Source: Rubrivivax gelatinosus (GTDB taxonomy: Bacteria; Pseudomonadota; Gammaproteobacteria; Burkholderiales; Burkholderiaceae_C). Taken from it: DNA of 64,000 nt. The stretch is from contig NZ_NRRU01000013.1 in NCBI RefSeq assembly GCF_016583785.1, positions 1-64,000 on the forward strand. Reading direction: 5' to 3'. Made by a program: the position numbers and the translations under genes. The notes under the pieces were generated by a model. The model did not search any database and had not been told where the DNA came from. It worked only from the letters and a program-made list of their open reading frames with translations. This document shows positions 34,662 to 43,926 of this stretch, one piece after another (within the stretch, counting starts at the first letter, position 1; every line of letters begins with the position of its first letter).

Positions 34662-36601
34662 ACGGCGCGCCGGACCGTTGGTCCCGTGCGCGGGTTGTGG
34701 CCGCGGCCACCTTCGGCGCCGTGACGATCTCGCTGCTGGGTGCGCTGGCGCTGCATGCCTCGGCCGCGCTCTTCCTGCTGCTGAGCGGCGCGGACGTGCG
34801 CCAGGCGCGCCCGCTGGCCTATCTGGACTACTGGCGGCTCTACGGCGACGACGCTGTGCTGCGCCGCAGGCTGGTCGTGGCCGGCACGGGCGCAGCCGCC
34901 GTCGGCTTCGTCGTGCTGCCTGCGGCGGTGTTCGCCGCCATGCGTCGAAAGCGGCCGCTGCACGGTGCCGCCCGTTTCGCGAACGGTGCGGAGATCGCGG
35001 CGGCGGGCCTGCTCGCCATGCCGGCGTCCGGCCCGGCCATCCTGGTGGGCCGGCTCGGCCGCCGCTACCTCTCACTGCCCGGACAACTATCGGTGATGCT
35101 CTCGGCGCCCACGCGCAGCGGCAAGGGCGTCGGCATCGTCATCCCGAACCTGCTGAACTGGCCGGACTCGGTCATCGCGCTCGACATCAAGGGCGAGATC
35201 CACGCGATCACGGCCGGCTTCCGGGCCGCCTGCGGACAGGCCGTCTACGCCTTCTCGCCGTTTGACGAGCAGGGCCGCAGCCACCGCTGGAATCCTCTGT
35301 CGCACGTGCGCACCGGCCCGCTGCATCGCATTGGCGACCTGCTGGAGATCGGCCAGGTGCTCTATCCCAACGACGGCGGCCACACCTCGTCGGAAGCCTT
35401 CTTCAACGACCAGGCGCGCAATCTGTTTCTCGGGCTCGGGCTGCTGCTGCTGGAGAGCCCCGACCTGCCTCGCACGATCGGCGAGATGCTGCGCCAGTCC
35501 TCCGGCCAGGGACGCTCGCTGCGCGAGCACCTCAACGACACCCTCCGCGGGCGGAGGGAAGCAGATAACCCACTGAGCGACGAGTGCGCCGATGCGCTGC
35601 AGCGGCTGCTGGGCAACTCCGACAACACGCTTTCCAGCATCGTCGCGACGTTCAATGCGCCGCTGACGATCTTCGCCGATGCGGTGGTCGACGCCGCCAC
35701 CAGCGCCGACGACTTCGACCTGCAGGACCCGCGCCGCCGCCGCATGTCGGTGTACGTGCGCGTGCCGCCGCACCGGCTGGCCAGCGCACGGCCGCTGCTC
35801 AACCTGTTCTTCTCGCAGGTCGTCAGCCTGAACACGCGCACGCGGCCCGAGGAGGACGCCTCGCTGCGCTACCAGTGCCTGCTGGTGAACGACGAGTTCA
35901 CCGCGATGGGCCGTGTCGGCATCGTCACCAGCGCGGCGGCTTTCCTGGCTGGCTACAACGTGCGCCTGCTGACGGTGGTGCAGGCGATGTCGCAGCTCGA
36001 CGCCGTCTACGGCGACAAGGAAGCGCGCACCTTCGCGACGAACCACGGGCTGCAGATCCTCTACGCCCCGCGCGAACAGCGCGACGCCGACGAGTACAGC
36101 GCCATGCTCGGCACCTTCACCGAGCGGGCGACCTCGCGCGGCCGGAGCCGGGCCCTGGGCATGCGCAGCCACACGACGGTGAGCCGCAACGAGAGTGACC
36201 AGCGCCGCCCGCTGCTGCTGCCGCAGGAGTTCAAGGAGCTCGGCAGCGAGCGCCTGGTGCTGATCCTGGAGAACTGCAAGCCGGTGCTGGCCGACAAGAT
36301 CCGCTACCACCGAGAGCCGGTCTTCCGCGACCGGCTGCGGCCCGCGCCGGCGGTGCCGGCGATGGATGTCGAGCTGCATCTCGCCCGCGTGCAGCGCCGC
36401 GTCAGCGAAGCGCCCGAGGAGATCGGGCCGGACGACGGCTTCTCGCTGGAGCAGCTCGCGCATGACTTTTCGTCAGTGCCCCCGCTCGCGGAAGACGCCG
36501 GGCCGGAAGAGATCGGCGGAGTGGTGGACGCCTTCTTCGCCCAGACGCGGGTGGCGAAGGCCGCCGCCGGGGGCGAGATCGAGCAAGTGATCTGCGAATG
36601 A
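34658..36601 (+). CDS. virD4: VirD4/TraG-type coupling protein
   Basis: The 647-aa coupling ATPase that brings relaxase-bound DNA to the secretion channel. Two N-terminal membrane helices (about 12-42 and 70-93) precede the P-loop LSAPTRSGKGVGIVIPNLL. Then come DIKGEIHAITAGFR, the Walker B segment CLLVNDEFTAMGR and the TraG motif QLDAVYGDKEARTFATNH. The C-terminal region is acidic. Typical of MOB_P/VirB systems and of normal length. Confidence 0.95.
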   Translation: MNGAPDRWSRARVVAAATFGAVTISLLGALALHASAALFLLLSGADVRQARPLAYLDYWRLYGDDAVLRRRLVVAGTGAAAVGFVVLPAAVFAAMRRKRPLHGAARFANGAEIAAAGLLAMPASGPAILVGRLGRRYLSLPGQLSVMLSAPTRSGKGVGIVIPNLLNWPDSVIALDIKGEIHAITAGFRAACGQAVYAFSPFDEQGRSHRWNPLSHVRTGPLHRIGDLLEIGQVLYPNDGGHTSSEAFFNDQARNLFLGLGLLLLESPDLPRTIGEMLRQSSGQGRSLREHLNDTLRGRREADNPLSDECADALQRLLGNSDNTLSSIVATFNAPLTIFADAVVDAATSADDFDLQDPRRRRMSVYVRVPPHRLASARPLLNLFFSQVVSLNTRTRPEEDASLRYQCLLVNDEFTAMGRVGIVTSAAAFLAGYNVRLLTVVQAMSQLDAVYGDKEARTFATNHGLQILYAPREQRDADEYSAMLGTFTERATSRGRSRALGMRSHTTVSRNESDQRRPLLLPQEFKELGSERLVLILENCKPVLADKIRYHREPVFRDRLRPAPAVPAMDVELHLARVQRRVSEAPEEIGPDDGFSLEQLAHDFSSVPPLAEDAGPEEIGGVVDAFFAQTRVAKAAAGGEIEQVICE

Positions 36602-36618
36602 CGCCAAGGAGAAACACC

Positions 36619-37251
36619 ATGCGCCCTGCCCTCAACGCACTCGCGCTCGCGCTCGCGGCCAGCGTAATGGCCGGCTGCAGCTCGGCGCCGCCACGGCCGC
36701 CCGAAGCGGACGAAGCCAGCCGGCGCCCGGCCAACACAGCCGCCGCCGTCGAGCTGCAGGCTTGCCGCAGCGGCCTGCAGAACAGCCGGATCGCCGCCAC
36801 CGAAGCCCGGCGCGAAGCAGACGTCGCCCGCACCCAGGCCCTGCTGATGCAGGCGCGCGCCGCCGCGGCGACGCCGCCGGCAGCCAACACGATCTTCGTG
36901 ATGCGGTTCCGCCCCGGCAGCAGCGACCTGGATCTGTCGGCCGACGAAGCACGCCAGATCGCGGAGGCCGCGCGCGACGCGCCGCTGGTGGTGCTGCGGG
37001 GCCGCACTGACGGTGCCCGCGAGAGCGCGGCCGAGAGCCGTGTCGCGCGCGAACGTGCGGCGACCGTTCAGGCGTGGCTGGTGCGGGCCGGGGCGGACCC
37101 GGCCCGCGTCCGGGCCACCTGGCAGCCCGTTGGCGACCACGCGGGCGACAACGGCATGGAGACCGGGCGGGCGCTCAACCGCCGGGTCGAGATCGAGATC
37201 TATCGGACCGCGCCGCGGTTCGTCGCCGCCGGCCAACCGGCAAACCCGTGA
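36619..37251 (+). CDS. OmpA-family lipoprotein
   Basis: A 210-aa lipoprotein with signal and lipobox (ALAASVMAGCSS) and an OmpA-like C-terminal domain (about 95-200): FRPGSSDLDLSADEARQIA, LRGRTDGARESAAESRVARERA and ETGRALNRRVEIEI. The domain binds peptidoglycan, so the protein probably anchors or aligns the transfer apparatus. AAGGAG supports ATG 36619; ATG 36598, overlapping the virD4 stop, would add seven residues before the signal. Confidence 0.85.
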   Translation: MRPALNALALALAASVMAGCSSAPPRPPEADEASRRPANTAAAVELQACRSGLQNSRIAATEARREADVARTQALLMQARAAAATPPAANTIFVMRFRPGSSDLDLSADEARQIAEAARDAPLVVLRGRTDGARESAAESRVARERAATVQAWLVRAGADPARVRATWQPVGDHAGDNGMETGRALNRRVEIEIYRTAPRFVAAGQPANP

Positions 37252-37287
37252 GCTTCAACGCGTGCTGCGCACGCCAGCGAGGTGACC

Positions 37288-38442
37288 ATGGATCAGGACA
37301 GCACCACCGGACCCGACCGAGGCGGCAGCGTCGAACCCGCGGACCGCGCCGCCATCGCGAAGGCACGCGCACAGACGCCGCCCCAGCGCGGCGAATCCTT
37401 CGAGCTGCGTGACCCGTTCAACGAGACGACCTATCGCGCGCCGACGATGAAGGAGATCGTCGCGCACGCCGACCGGCTGCAGGCCACACGCATCGTCGCC
37501 GTGGGCGAAGACGGCTCGCGCACGCCGATCCACAAGATCGGCGGCCATTGGGAGCGGCAGCCGACGCTGCGTCCTCACCCGCCGGCACCGGAGCAGGCCG
37601 TCAGCGACGAGGCAGGCACCACGAACAAGCGGGCAGCCCCACGCGAGACCACCGGCCGCGACACCCCGCCGCAGCCTGAAGCCTTGAAGCCTGCCACCGC
37701 GCCGACGGCCCGCGATGAACTGGAGGCACTTCGCGCGGCCCGTGCCGCCGAGATCGAAGCCGGCCTCAACGAGCGCTACATCGTCAAGCACGCAAAGTTC
37801 ACCGGCGACCTGATGCCGCTGCGCCGGACCGATTACCGCTTCCGCGGCGACGTGCAGCGCGTGGCCTTCACCGAGATGGCGTTCAAGCTAACCACCGACC
37901 AGGACCACCCGTCCGTCGCACGGTCGATGGTCGACGTGGCCGAGGCACGCAACTGGAAGGCGCTGCGCGTCACGGGCAGCGACACGTTCAGGCGCCAGGT
38001 CTGGCTGGAAGCCACCGTGCGCGGCGTTCGAGCGCTGGGCTACGAGCCCGACGCCGCCGACCTCCAACTCGTGCAGCGCGAGCGGGAGGCCCGCCAGCAC
38101 CACCGCATCGAACCCGCGCGGGAACAGGCGACCTCGCCTGCCGACGCCTCTACCGATGGCGCCAAGGCCAAGGGCAGCACGGGCCGCGGCGGTGGTGGCC
38201 GCAAGGCAGTGCTCGCGGCGCTGGAGGCGGTGCTCGTGGACCGCAAGGTTCCACCGAAACAGCGCGCCGCCGTGATGGCCGCCGCCGAACAGAACCTTGC
38301 CAGGCGGATGCGCGACGGCGAGGCGCACCGCGTGAAGGTCTACGACGCGCAGGCGCCCTCACGACGCACGGAGCCCACGCAGACGCGAGATCCTTCCCGC
38401 GTGCCGGCCGCGGAGCGTGCCTTCACTCAGCCGACGAGGTGA
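37288..38442 (+). CDS. LPD7-domain protein
   Basis: A 384-aa protein whose middle (about residues 165-265) is an LPD7 domain: YIVKHAKFTGDLMPLRRTDYRFRGD, TDQDHPSVARSMVDVAEARNW and GSDTFRRQVWLEATVRG. LPD7 is best known from the C-terminal half of large conjugative relaxases and is suspected of handling nucleic acid. Here it is a separate gene in the secretion operon, while the relaxase (42994-43926) is short. Flanks are low-complexity and charged. A transfer role is inferred from context. Confidence 0.8.
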   Translation: MDQDSTTGPDRGGSVEPADRAAIAKARAQTPPQRGESFELRDPFNETTYRAPTMKEIVAHADRLQATRIVAVGEDGSRTPIHKIGGHWERQPTLRPHPPAPEQAVSDEAGTTNKRAAPRETTGRDTPPQPEALKPATAPTARDELEALRAARAAEIEAGLNERYIVKHAKFTGDLMPLRRTDYRFRGDVQRVAFTEMAFKLTTDQDHPSVARSMVDVAEARNWKALRVTGSDTFRRQVWLEATVRGVRALGYEPDAADLQLVQREREARQHHRIEPAREQATSPADASTDGAKAKGSTGRGGGGRKAVLAALEAVLVDRKVPPKQRAAVMAAAEQNLARRMRDGEAHRVKVYDAQAPSRRTEPTQTRDPSRVPAAERAFTQPTR

Positions 38443-38446
38443 GGCG

Positions 38447-39511
38447 ATGCACGCCGCAACTACGGCCGTGGCGACCAAGCAGCCGGTCTATGCGGGGATC
38501 GAAGAAGCGATGGCGGCCGGACACCACCGCGACGACCGGCCGCTTTGTCTGTGCGTGCCGGGCGGCGTACCGATGTACCTCGCCCGGCACGGTGATCGTC
38601 TACTGGTCAAGCGCATGCCGCTGACGGGCTGGCAGCACGCGCCGGAGTGTCGGCACCACGAGCCGGGGCCGCAGCGCGACCACCGCGGCAGGGACGCCGG
38701 TTCCACTGATACGGGGGTGACGCCCGGCGTATCGAAGCCCGCTTCGGCATCTCCTGGTCTGCCGGGTGGGGCTGCCGACCAGCGCGAGGAAGTCGCCCCT
38801 GGCAACCGCATCTCGCTGCTCGCGCTGCTGCACGAACTTTGGACGCGCGCCGAGCTGACCCGCTGGCATCCGGGTTTCGCCGGCAAGCGCCATTGGGGCG
38901 TCGTTCGCCGCCACCTGTTGTTGGCCGCCCGGCAGACGCGCACGCACACCGGCATGCTCGCCGAGCGCCTGTACGTGCCGGAGGTCTTCAACGTTGCGCG
39001 CGCAGACCAGATCTGGGAGCGGCGTGAGGCCCGATGGCGGTCGATGAGCGGCGCTTCCAGCGAAGTTCCATTGATGGTGGTCGTCGGCGAGATCAAGGCG
39101 CTGCGCCACGCCTGCGGCTTCGTCGAGGTCCGGCTGAAGCACCTGCCCGACTGTCCGTGCGCCCTGCGCGAAGCGGCGTTTCGAGCCGTGGAAGCCAGGT
39201 TCGGTGACGAGATTGCCCTGTGGAGGGCTCACGGGGACGTGCACCTGGTCGCCGCAGCGACTGCGGTCGCTGCCAGCGCAGGGCCGCCGGCACTGCTGGA
39301 GCTTGCGCTGATGGCGTGCAACGCAGGGTGGATCCCAGTGGCGAACGAAGACGAACGGACCTTCTTCGACAAGCTCGTCGTCGAGGACAAGCGCTTCGAG
39401 AAGATCCTGGGCCCGGTGCGCGCCGCCCGCGATGCCACCGATGCGCATTCAGCCCCGCGGAGGACGGCGGAGATGACCGTCGAGCACCAGGCCGAAGCCA
39501 AGACCCCGTAG
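38447..39511 (+). CDS. DUF1173 family protein
   Basis: A 354-aa protein of the DUF1173 family, found in conjugative elements but without known function. The N-terminus has DDRPLCLCVPGGVPMYLARHGD and WQHAPECRHHEPG (Cys/His-rich), consistent with a small metal-binding site. The middle has LLALLHELWTRAELTRWHPGF, and the C-terminal part has NAGWIPVANEDERTFFDKLV. It starts four bases after the LPD7 gene, in the same operon. Confidence 0.8.
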   Translation: MHAATTAVATKQPVYAGIEEAMAAGHHRDDRPLCLCVPGGVPMYLARHGDRLLVKRMPLTGWQHAPECRHHEPGPQRDHRGRDAGSTDTGVTPGVSKPASASPGLPGGAADQREEVAPGNRISLLALLHELWTRAELTRWHPGFAGKRHWGVVRRHLLLAARQTRTHTGMLAERLYVPEVFNVARADQIWERREARWRSMSGASSEVPLMVVVGEIKALRHACGFVEVRLKHLPDCPCALREAAFRAVEARFGDEIALWRAHGDVHLVAAATAVAASAGPPALLELALMACNAGWIPVANEDERTFFDKLVVEDKRFEKILGPVRAARDATDAHSAPRRTAEMTVEHQAEAKTP

Positions 39512-39522
39512 CATCTCGCGCA

Positions 39523-39993
39523 ATGGCACTGGGAAATCGGACGTTGGAACTTCTGCCGGAATGGGAAGAGATGGGCGCGGCCGCGCGCGAGCGCGCCGCC
39601 CGAGAGGTCCGTGAGCTTGTGAGCCGCTACGGGATCAGCGAAACGGACCTTCGACGCGTGCTGGACGATGTCGAGCGGGAGCGCGAGAAACAGGCGCTGA
39701 TCGAAAGCCGCAGGGCCGAGCAAGCGCATCGACTAGCCCGAGAACGCGCCCTGCATGTCGCCCGGCAACTGGTCGAATTCTGGCGCATCGAGCCGCGAGA
39801 ACTTACCGGGCGCCTGCCAAGTGCAGCACGACCCGATGCGATGCTAGCCGTCAAGTACCGTCACCCTGTGACGGGCGAGTCTTGGAACGGGGCGGGTGCG
39901 CAGCCCGAATGGATCCGCCGGGCGCTGGGGAAGGAAGGCTATCGAGTCGCGGAGCTTCGCGCGGACGCTTCAACAGCGGCAGAAGACTCCTGA
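39523..39993 (+). CDS. H-NS-like nucleoid-associated protein (divergent DNA-binding loop)
   Basis: A 156-aa H-NS family protein at the end of the conjugation operon. A coiled-coil oligomerisation region (about 15-85) is followed by a C-terminal domain VKYRHPVTGESWNGAGAQPEWIRRAL (about 108-133). In typical H-NS proteins the segment after TWxG is (R/Q)GR-x-P-W; here it reads GAGAQPEW, lacking the arginine that inserts into the minor groove. It may act as a modified silencer or as a dimer partner of other H-NS proteins. A second, canonical H-NS-like gene is at 51210. Confidence 0.8.
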   Translation: MALGNRTLELLPEWEEMGAAARERAAREVRELVSRYGISETDLRRVLDDVEREREKQALIESRRAEQAHRLARERALHVARQLVEFWRIEPRELTGRLPSAARPDAMLAVKYRHPVTGESWNGAGAQPEWIRRALGKEGYRVAELRADASTAAEDS

Positions 39994-40030
39994 CCCCGGG
40001 CTTGGATACTCAAACTGATGTGGTCATCGG

Positions 40031-41650
40031 TCAAAATCCATCTGGAATGGAATGTATCAACGAGATGCTTGCTCGGTCAGAAGGTATATGAAACATCAGT
40101 TTCTCGCCTTCAGCCAGCGCCAGTGATTCTGCGAACTGACTTTCCTGAGCCCACGCATCGAAGTCACGCAAGCTTAGCGATTTAAGTGCACGCAACTTCT
40201 CAACCAGAGCAACAAAATTGAAGTATCTGGCGAGCAAGTATTGTTCCATCGCTTCATCATTGATTTCAATGTGCTGCTCGCTGCGGTGCACCGCCATCAC
40301 TATGTGCTTGAGTAGATTCTTCGTAACCGTCGGCATCTCCCCGCCGCCTAAGCTCTCACTCAAGATCGCGTGCCTGGCGTGAGCGCGTCCATGCACGCGG
40401 GGTCGCACCTGCGTGCTGTGAAGGTGAAACCACATGAAGCAGAACGCGCTAGTGTTCAAGATAGTATTGAAGATACCCTCGGCAGCGTGTTCACCGTCGC
40501 TGTGTGCGATACGACGCAGGTAACCAGGGATGCGCTCATCCTCACGGATGATCCCGAGCGCGATATCTAGGATCTGCTCACATTGTTCATTGGAAATTCC
40601 ACGCGACAATGGCTTACCTTCATCGGCGCGCATTTTCAGCACATCCTTGACAAGCTCCATTAGGAGGTCAAGATTTTCGTACTGCTTCTGGCCCTCGGAC
40701 TTTTCGCATAAGTCCATATACGCGTTCTCAATGTGGATACCGCGATTGTAATAGTAGACAATGGACTCAATGAGTTTCGGCGCATACTCATGCAGATCAA
40801 GGTAGTGCGCGCTGTACTCAAGGAAGGCACGATTCAACCCCAGATGGTGCAAAAGCAGCGCGAACAAGGGCACACGTACACCTTTGGCGGCTTTCGCCTT
40901 GGGCTTAAATTCATCCGGGATTGTATTGAGAACTTCGGCATTAGCCTTCCATGATCGAACGCTGGCTGCACTATTCTCAATGGAAGTTCTTCGAATGAAA
41001 GTCGCCACCCTGTTGCTGACCGGATCCTTGGCGAGGACAGCCTCAGCATCGAGCAGAAGATAGGCATATAGCCCCAGATCCTGGTGGATAAGCCCCCACT
41101 CATGACTTCGATAAATCCGCGGCGATATTCCCCCCCCAGATTTAAGAAACAGGTTGTCGGCGATTGCTTTGCCTGCAAGCCCACGGTCACTCAGAACACG
41201 AGCAAGACTTTGATAAAGCAGTTTTACGAATTCGGCACGAATCTCACTGTGCTCTGCAGTCTTGGCATCGGACTCGGTTCTTTGGGACGACTCAAAATCC
41301 AAGTCAGCGAGAAATTCCAGCAAATTCTTGTGCGAGCAGTACTGACTCAAATGACCCATAGCCTTCTCGTGTTCCGGCGACGTGTTGGGCTGGGTCATCC
41401 AGTCGGATTTAAGCAAGTTCAGGCACTCATAAGGCACGCAAACGAGGCATGCCTTGGCCCAGTTGTAATAGCGTTGTTTCATGGTACTCAAAACAAGGCT
41501 CAGGAAGTCCAGCTCTTCGTTGAGTTCACGATTTTCATCGTGGTTAAGCTCGGACACGTAGCCGGCCCATTGCGCATCGGTCCAACTCAAGATGGACTTG
41601 ACTGTCTTGAGAGTGGTACGCAGGTCCACGGATTCAAATTCTTCGGTCAT
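40031..41650 (-). CDS. Low-GC protein of unknown function (539 aa)
   Basis: A soluble, mostly helical 539-aa protein without signal, membrane segments or a P-loop that I can find. Cys-containing segment KACLVCVPYECLNLL near residue 68; a His-rich stretch HLHSTQVRPRVHGRAHARHAIL near 440. Its GC content and codon use (many AAT, ATT, AAA) are well below the neighbours, indicating recent acquisition. It stands alone, convergent with the conjugation operon, at a position where such elements often carry defence or other cargo. I do not recognise the family. Confidence 0.75.
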   Translation of the reverse strand: MTEEFESVDLRTTLKTVKSILSWTDAQWAGYVSELNHDENRELNEELDFLSLVLSTMKQRYYNWAKACLVCVPYECLNLLKSDWMTQPNTSPEHEKAMGHLSQYCSHKNLLEFLADLDFESSQRTESDAKTAEHSEIRAEFVKLLYQSLARVLSDRGLAGKAIADNLFLKSGGGISPRIYRSHEWGLIHQDLGLYAYLLLDAEAVLAKDPVSNRVATFIRRTSIENSAASVRSWKANAEVLNTIPDEFKPKAKAAKGVRVPLFALLLHHLGLNRAFLEYSAHYLDLHEYAPKLIESIVYYYNRGIHIENAYMDLCEKSEGQKQYENLDLLMELVKDVLKMRADEGKPLSRGISNEQCEQILDIALGIIREDERIPGYLRRIAHSDGEHAAEGIFNTILNTSAFCFMWFHLHSTQVRPRVHGRAHARHAILSESLGGGEMPTVTKNLLKHIVMAVHRSEQHIEINDEAMEQYLLARYFNFVALVEKLRALKSLSLRDFDAWAQESQFAESLALAEGEKLMFHIPSDRASISLIHSIPDGF

Positions 41651-41688
41651 GACTAAAGATCGAAACGGTCGCAGCTCGTGGCAGAATC

Positions 41689-41985
41689 TCAGTTGCTATT
41701 GCGCTCGCCAATGTGTGTGAACCGGAAGTTGTTGCTGGCGCTGGGAGCCTTGGTGCGTTTGCGCGCCTCATGACAGGGCATGATCCCTTGAGCCAGCATC
41801 GTGTGATACTGAAGCAGATGGGTCGCCATGCCGATGGCGTCGAACGTACTCAGGTTCGGGTTGTGGCTAGCAAGCGTTTTGGAAATCAGGTTGACAGCCT
41901 GCATGGGCCCATGCTCGGCAACCAAGCGATTTCCGGCGTAGGCATCCTTGCCGGCGGTCCAGGCCAAGTAGACAGGTTTCGACAT
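41689..41985 (-). CDS. Small conserved-looking hypothetical protein (98 aa)
   Basis: A 98-aa protein, MSKPVYLAWTAGKDAYAG at the start, with AVNLISKTLASHNPNLSTFDAIGMATHLLQYH in the middle and a polar C-terminus. GGAG five bases before ATG 41985 supports coding. Family and function unknown; it lies between the low-GC gene and the YedK-like gene. Confidence 0.6.
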   Translation of the reverse strand: MSKPVYLAWTAGKDAYAGNRLVAEHGPMQAVNLISKTLASHNPNLSTFDAIGMATHLLQYHTMLAQGIMPCHEARKRTKAPSASNNFRFTHIGERNSN

Positions 41986-42223
41986 AAAAACTCCAGGGCG
42001 GGCGGTTACAGATGCGCCAATCGTCGTCGTTTCAACCCCAACCCGAAAGCAAAGCTGGCTCAAGTGGGACCTTCCAACGACCGCTCCCGGGAAGGGAAAC
42101 GTGAGTTCACGGTACGGCCGTGGCCGACTGCAACCACTGCACACCGGTCGCCCTCCGCCTTCGCGGTCGCAGGGATGACCACTTGCGGCCCGCCAGCCTT
42201 GGACGCACGGCTGCCCTCGCCTC

Positions 42224-42880
42224 TCAGGACATCGGCCCCGCGTCGTACCCCCTGACGTCGGCAAGCCGCACGAGAGCAACGGCGTCTCGTTGGGTGCCGA
42301 AGATCCACTGATCAACGTCGCACAGTTCGATCGGCACCACCGATCGCTTGTCCTGGCGGTCTGCAGGCAGCGTCGGATCAGGCTTGTGCATCCTGCTCAT
42401 CAGCGGGCAGGCGTCCGCGTTGATGGTGAGCATCGTGTAGCACTCGACGATCTCGCCTGTCGCCTTGTCGGTCCAGGTGCTCCAAAGGCCCGCCAGCCCC
42501 CAGGGCTGGCCATCGGCCCGCCTGAAGCGCCACCAGCCGTTGCGCCCTGTCTCCCAGTTCGGCTCGTCGAACGACAGTGCCGGGATGATGCAGCGCCGCC
42601 CCTTGGCCCAGGCATCCCTGTACGAGGCCTTCTGGGCGAGTTCCTCGAAGCGAGCGTTGTTCGTCGAATACGTCAGCTTCGCACTCTTGGCGAACCAGGG
42701 AATCAGACCCCATTGGCCGACGACCACCTCGCGCTTGGCCTCGCTGTCGTCGCGCGCAGCACGGATGAACGGTCCCTGGGCTCGCGGGAAGATCTCGGCT
42801 ACGCTCCAGGGCTGGCGGGCACCGACATGCCAGTAGCGTTCGACGGCCGCAGCGTCGGGAGCGACGTACCGGTTGCACAT
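42224..42880 (-). CDS. SOS response-associated peptidase (YedK/HMCES) family protein
   Basis: A 218-aa SRAP-domain protein. Family members react through Cys2 with abasic sites in single-stranded DNA, forming a protective DNA-protein crosslink. ATG 42880 gives MCNRYVAP, placing the nucleophilic Cys at position 2. Also visible are VGQWGLIPWFAKS, STNNARFEELAQK (Asn and Glu), RCIIPALSFDEPNWE and SRMHKPDP (His). Location next to the mobilisation genes fits protection of transferred single strands, but that is inference. Confidence 0.85.
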   Translation of the reverse strand: MCNRYVAPDAAAVERYWHVGARQPWSVAEIFPRAQGPFIRAARDDSEAKREVVVGQWGLIPWFAKSAKLTYSTNNARFEELAQKASYRDAWAKGRRCIIPALSFDEPNWETGRNGWWRFRRADGQPWGLAGLWSTWTDKATGEIVECYTMLTINADACPLMSRMHKPDPTLPADRQDKRSVVPIELCDVDQWIFGTQRDAVALVRLADVRGYDAGPMS

Positions 42881-42993
42881 GGGCGGATGGTAGATGCACA
42901 GCCCTTCGCCACGAACCGCTCGATGAGAGGGCCCGAGGCATCGGACGCTGGCTCCTGGCGCTGAGTCAGGACGACCCGGCTTTCCGCTGCGGC

Positions 42994-43926
42994 TCAGCCG
43001 CGGTGTGGCCCACACATCTCGCGTTCCTTGTCCTGCGTCCGATCAAGCTCGCGCAGATGCGCCCGCACACCCGCAGCCAGTCGTTGATCCCCGGGCGATG
43101 CTGAACGCTGCAGCGCGTCAGCGATCTGCGACCAGGCGTGCCGGCCCTCGTCGAGGGTCCGACTCGACGCCGGGGCCAGCTGCCCAGCGGGCCGGTCGCG
43201 CAGCAGCCGGCCTTCCGCCCTCGCCCTCTGCTGCCATAGCGCGTCGTATCGCCGGGCGATCCCGCGAGTGCCCTGCCGGGTGGCCTCGGCATCGATGCCC
43301 CAGCCACGCAGCTTCTCCGCGAAGGTCTCGCGCCAGCGGTGCAGGTCGGCCTTGCGCGGGTTGAGCCGGTGGCCATCGGCGCCTTCGGCACGCACGCTGA
43401 GGTGCACGTGCGGGTTGGCCTGATGGTCGTGCAACACCATCACGACCTTGTGCCCTGCCAGTTCCTCCCGGGCGAACTCGCGGGCGGCCCGCAGCACGAT
43501 CTCGGGCTGCGTCGACCCGCGCGGCATCGACAGCATGATGTTGAACGCCTCGCGCCGCGGGCTCTCATCGCCGATGAGCGAGCCACCGTAGCGCCACTCG
43601 TCGGCCAGCTCACGCAGCGCGTCCTTGCCTCTGAACGTCTCTCCACGCTCGTTCTCGATCTCCAGCCGCCCGTTCTTGCTGATGTAGCGGAAGTGCGCGG
43701 CGATTGCCTTCATGCCCCGGCCGCCGCCGGTGACCTTGACCATGACCTGCGGCGCTCTCCGGATCACGGCGGCCTCGATGCGGCGGCGGATGGCGCCGGC
43801 CCGCTGGTGAAGCGGCGGAAGCCGTAGCCGCGGTTCGGGCCTTTCGGCCACACGACGGTTGCCGAGGTAGAAAAGCCGGTCGCCCCATTCAACCAGGACG
43901 CCGTCAATCGACTTCGGGTCGGGCAT
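42994..43926 (-). CDS. MOB_P-type relaxase (short)
   Basis: The 310-aa DNA relaxase expected to nick oriT and pilot the transferred strand. The VirD2-like domain has VTGGGRGMKAIAAHFRYISK, FNIMLSMPRGS and the metal-binding HDHQANPHVHLSVRAEG (HxxxxxPHVH). A Tyr suited to nicking (RYISKNG) lies in the first third. It is unusually short, consisting of the relaxase domain plus a helical tail; an LPD7 domain is encoded separately in the secretion operon. It overlaps the MobC-like gene by 23 bases. Confidence 0.9.
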   Translation of the reverse strand: MPDPKSIDGVLVEWGDRLFYLGNRRVAERPEPRLRLPPLHQRAGAIRRRIEAAVIRRAPQVMVKVTGGGRGMKAIAAHFRYISKNGRLEIENERGETFRGKDALRELADEWRYGGSLIGDESPRREAFNIMLSMPRGSTQPEIVLRAAREFAREELAGHKVVMVLHDHQANPHVHLSVRAEGADGHRLNPRKADLHRWRETFAEKLRGWGIDAEATRQGTRGIARRYDALWQQRARAEGRLLRDRPAGQLAPASSRTLDEGRHAWSQIADALQRSASPGDQRLAAGVRAHLRELDRTQDKEREMCGPHRG

